Part shown: positions 34,024-34,775 of the stretch, in pieces
Position numbering within the stretch: the first letter of the stretch is position 1
Layout: each line of letters opens with the position of its first letter
DNA from: CBDCME01 sp965218865
Lineage (GTDB): Bacteria > Pseudomonadota > Alphaproteobacteria > JAAXGF01
Direction: 5' to 3'
DNA length: 34,775 bases
Assembly (NCBI GenBank): GCA_965218865.1
Contig: CBDCME010000041.1
Location: forward strand, 1-34,775
Program-made: the position numbers and the translations under genes
The notes under the pieces: generated by a model
Seen by the model: the letters and a program-made list of their open reading frames with translations, nothing else
The model's database searches: none
Told to the model about the DNA's origin: nothing

Positions 34024-34775
34024 ATGTCCGCAACCTTGGATACCGCGCATCAAAAGCTGTCCGATTTGATGTCACCAGACAATCCGGACGCTGGACCCGT
34101 GAATTCCTGCTTTATCGATCGGAAGCGATCGGTGCTCTGTGTCGGCGTCGACGCGGGGCAGGACCTCGACCAAATCAAGACCCGGCTCGAAAAGCTATTG
34201 GGCGTCGAAGTCGAGGTCGGACATGCCAGCCTGGAGAGGCACGATTGCGCGACCAAAAATTGTGAGTGCAAGCCGATCTGGGGCGGCATTCAGATGGAAA
34301 GCCAGAATGGTTTCGCTGGCACCATCTGCCTGGTGGCGAAGGATCAAGCAGAAAAACTCGGTTTTCTCGTGTCGAGTCATGTGGTGGGGGCGGGAACAAC
34401 ACAGGTATTTGGTCAACCCTCGACCGCAAAACGACTTGCCGGAAGGGTTACCGTCAACCCGCTCTTGAATGGAAGGGAAAGCGATTCGGCCTTTGCCGCG
34501 CCTTATACGACGCGTACGGATGTGCAGGAGAAACCGATTTGGGCCGCGGAAAATGTCGCCTATTCGGTAACCGCTTTTGAAACCTCGGACAATACCCCAC
34601 CTGATACCCCAGTCGCCATGCAGGGTGCGGCACAGGCCGGTCTGAGCACCGGCTCGATTCAATACACCGAAGTGACGACACGAATTGGATTTGAGATATT
34701 GTATAATCAGGTACTTGCTACCTATCCCTCAGTCGATGGCGATAGCGGCGCCCCCGTGTTCTCCGATCCCGGTGA
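34024..34775 (+). CDS. Chymotrypsin-like serine protease, truncated by the window edge
   Basis: The frame from ATG 34024 (MSATLDTAHQKLSDLM, AAAGG about 8 nt upstream) stays open to the last base, 250 codons. A trypsin-fold triad is recognisable by order and context: His119 in FLVSSHVVGAG, Asp154 in RESDSAFA and Ser241 in VDGDSGAPVF. There is no signal peptide, and residues 1-90 form a separate N-terminal region (VLCVGVDAGQDLDQIKTRLE) with a small cysteine cluster (CATKNCECK). This suggests a cytoplasmic or effector-type protease, not a secreted digestive one. The C-terminus is outside the window. Lower-GC codon use than the helicase suggests it was acquired. Confidence 0.6.
   Translation, partial: MSATLDTAHQKLSDLMSPDNPDAGPVNSCFIDRKRSVLCVGVDAGQDLDQIKTRLEKLLGVEVEVGHASLERHDCATKNCECKPIWGGIQMESQNGFAGTICLVAKDQAEKLGFLVSSHVVGAGTTQVFGQPSTAKRLAGRVTVNPLLNGRESDSAFAAPYTTRTDVQEKPIWAAENVAYSVTAFETSDNTPPDTPVAMQGAAQAGLSTGSIQYTEVTTRIGFEILYNQVLATYPSVDGDSGAPVFSDPG

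Noticed and set aside
1..34775. CRISPR array
   Set aside because: No regularly spaced repeats of 23-50 bp with unique spacers; the only regular array is the 10-bp TTGAT series.

Overview
The window is high-GC DNA from an alphaproteobacterium, most likely a Rhodospirillales-type organism. This rests on codon use, a DinB with an N-terminal zinc ribbon, and an HtpG / Suv3-type helicase / Hsp15-like S4 neighbourhood. Housekeeping-type genes (dinB, htpG, the helicase and S4 pair) flank or interleave with a mobilizable-element module and an insertion-sequence-rich, lower-GC accessory region. I read it as an integrated mobilizable element, or a plasmid-derived segment, next to a decaying locus.

Layout. 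1-2931 (minus): a plasmid/ICE-type operon with a DUF2958 protein, a large ParB-like protein whose frame is broken by three single-base indels, and the first codons of a third gene. 3096-3770 (plus): a UPF0149/YecA protein with a SEC-C zinc tail. 3848-5140 (minus): dinB. 5380-8499 (plus): a single-polypeptide type IIG-like restriction-methylase. 8724-12588 (plus): a mobilization operon of a small unknown protein, a MobC/TraJ-like accessory protein and an IncP-type TraI relaxase with three degenerate Toprim-like repeats. 12711-13739: an IS1595-family IS. 14082-14190: a strong candidate IncP-type oriT, with an inverted repeat, a TATCCTG nick motif and five TTGAT boxes spaced exactly 10 bp.

14450-17302 is an IS1595-family transposon with 24-bp terminal inverted repeats. 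Its transposase is translationally coupled (GTGA) to a DNA methyltransferase fused to an Mrr/PD-(D/E)xK-like nuclease domain, which is coupled in turn (ATGA) to a 63-aa protein.

17592-28051 holds three nearly identical IS630-family copies (one plus, two minus) and one IS256-family copy. Removing the IS256 copy and two of the IS630 copies, each with one target duplication, rebuilds a single ancestral gene of about 1,766 codons (18938-28051). It encoded a giant multi-pass membrane protein with a Cache-like sensor region and a C-terminal NTPase/winged-helix-like region, and it now also carries four in-frame stops and a frameshift. The IS630 copies duplicate TTA or TAA inside CCTWAG(G) targets, not the dinucleotide TA usual for the family. 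Frame restoration at two sites supports this.

28248-33172: htpG (minus, with a plausible sigma32 promoter), divergent from a Suv3-like helicase and an overlapping S4 gene. 33174-34023 is a gene-poor scar with a hairpin and a C-terminal ligase fragment. From 34024 to the right edge there is an open, truncated serine-protease-like gene with a recognisable His/Asp/Ser triad.
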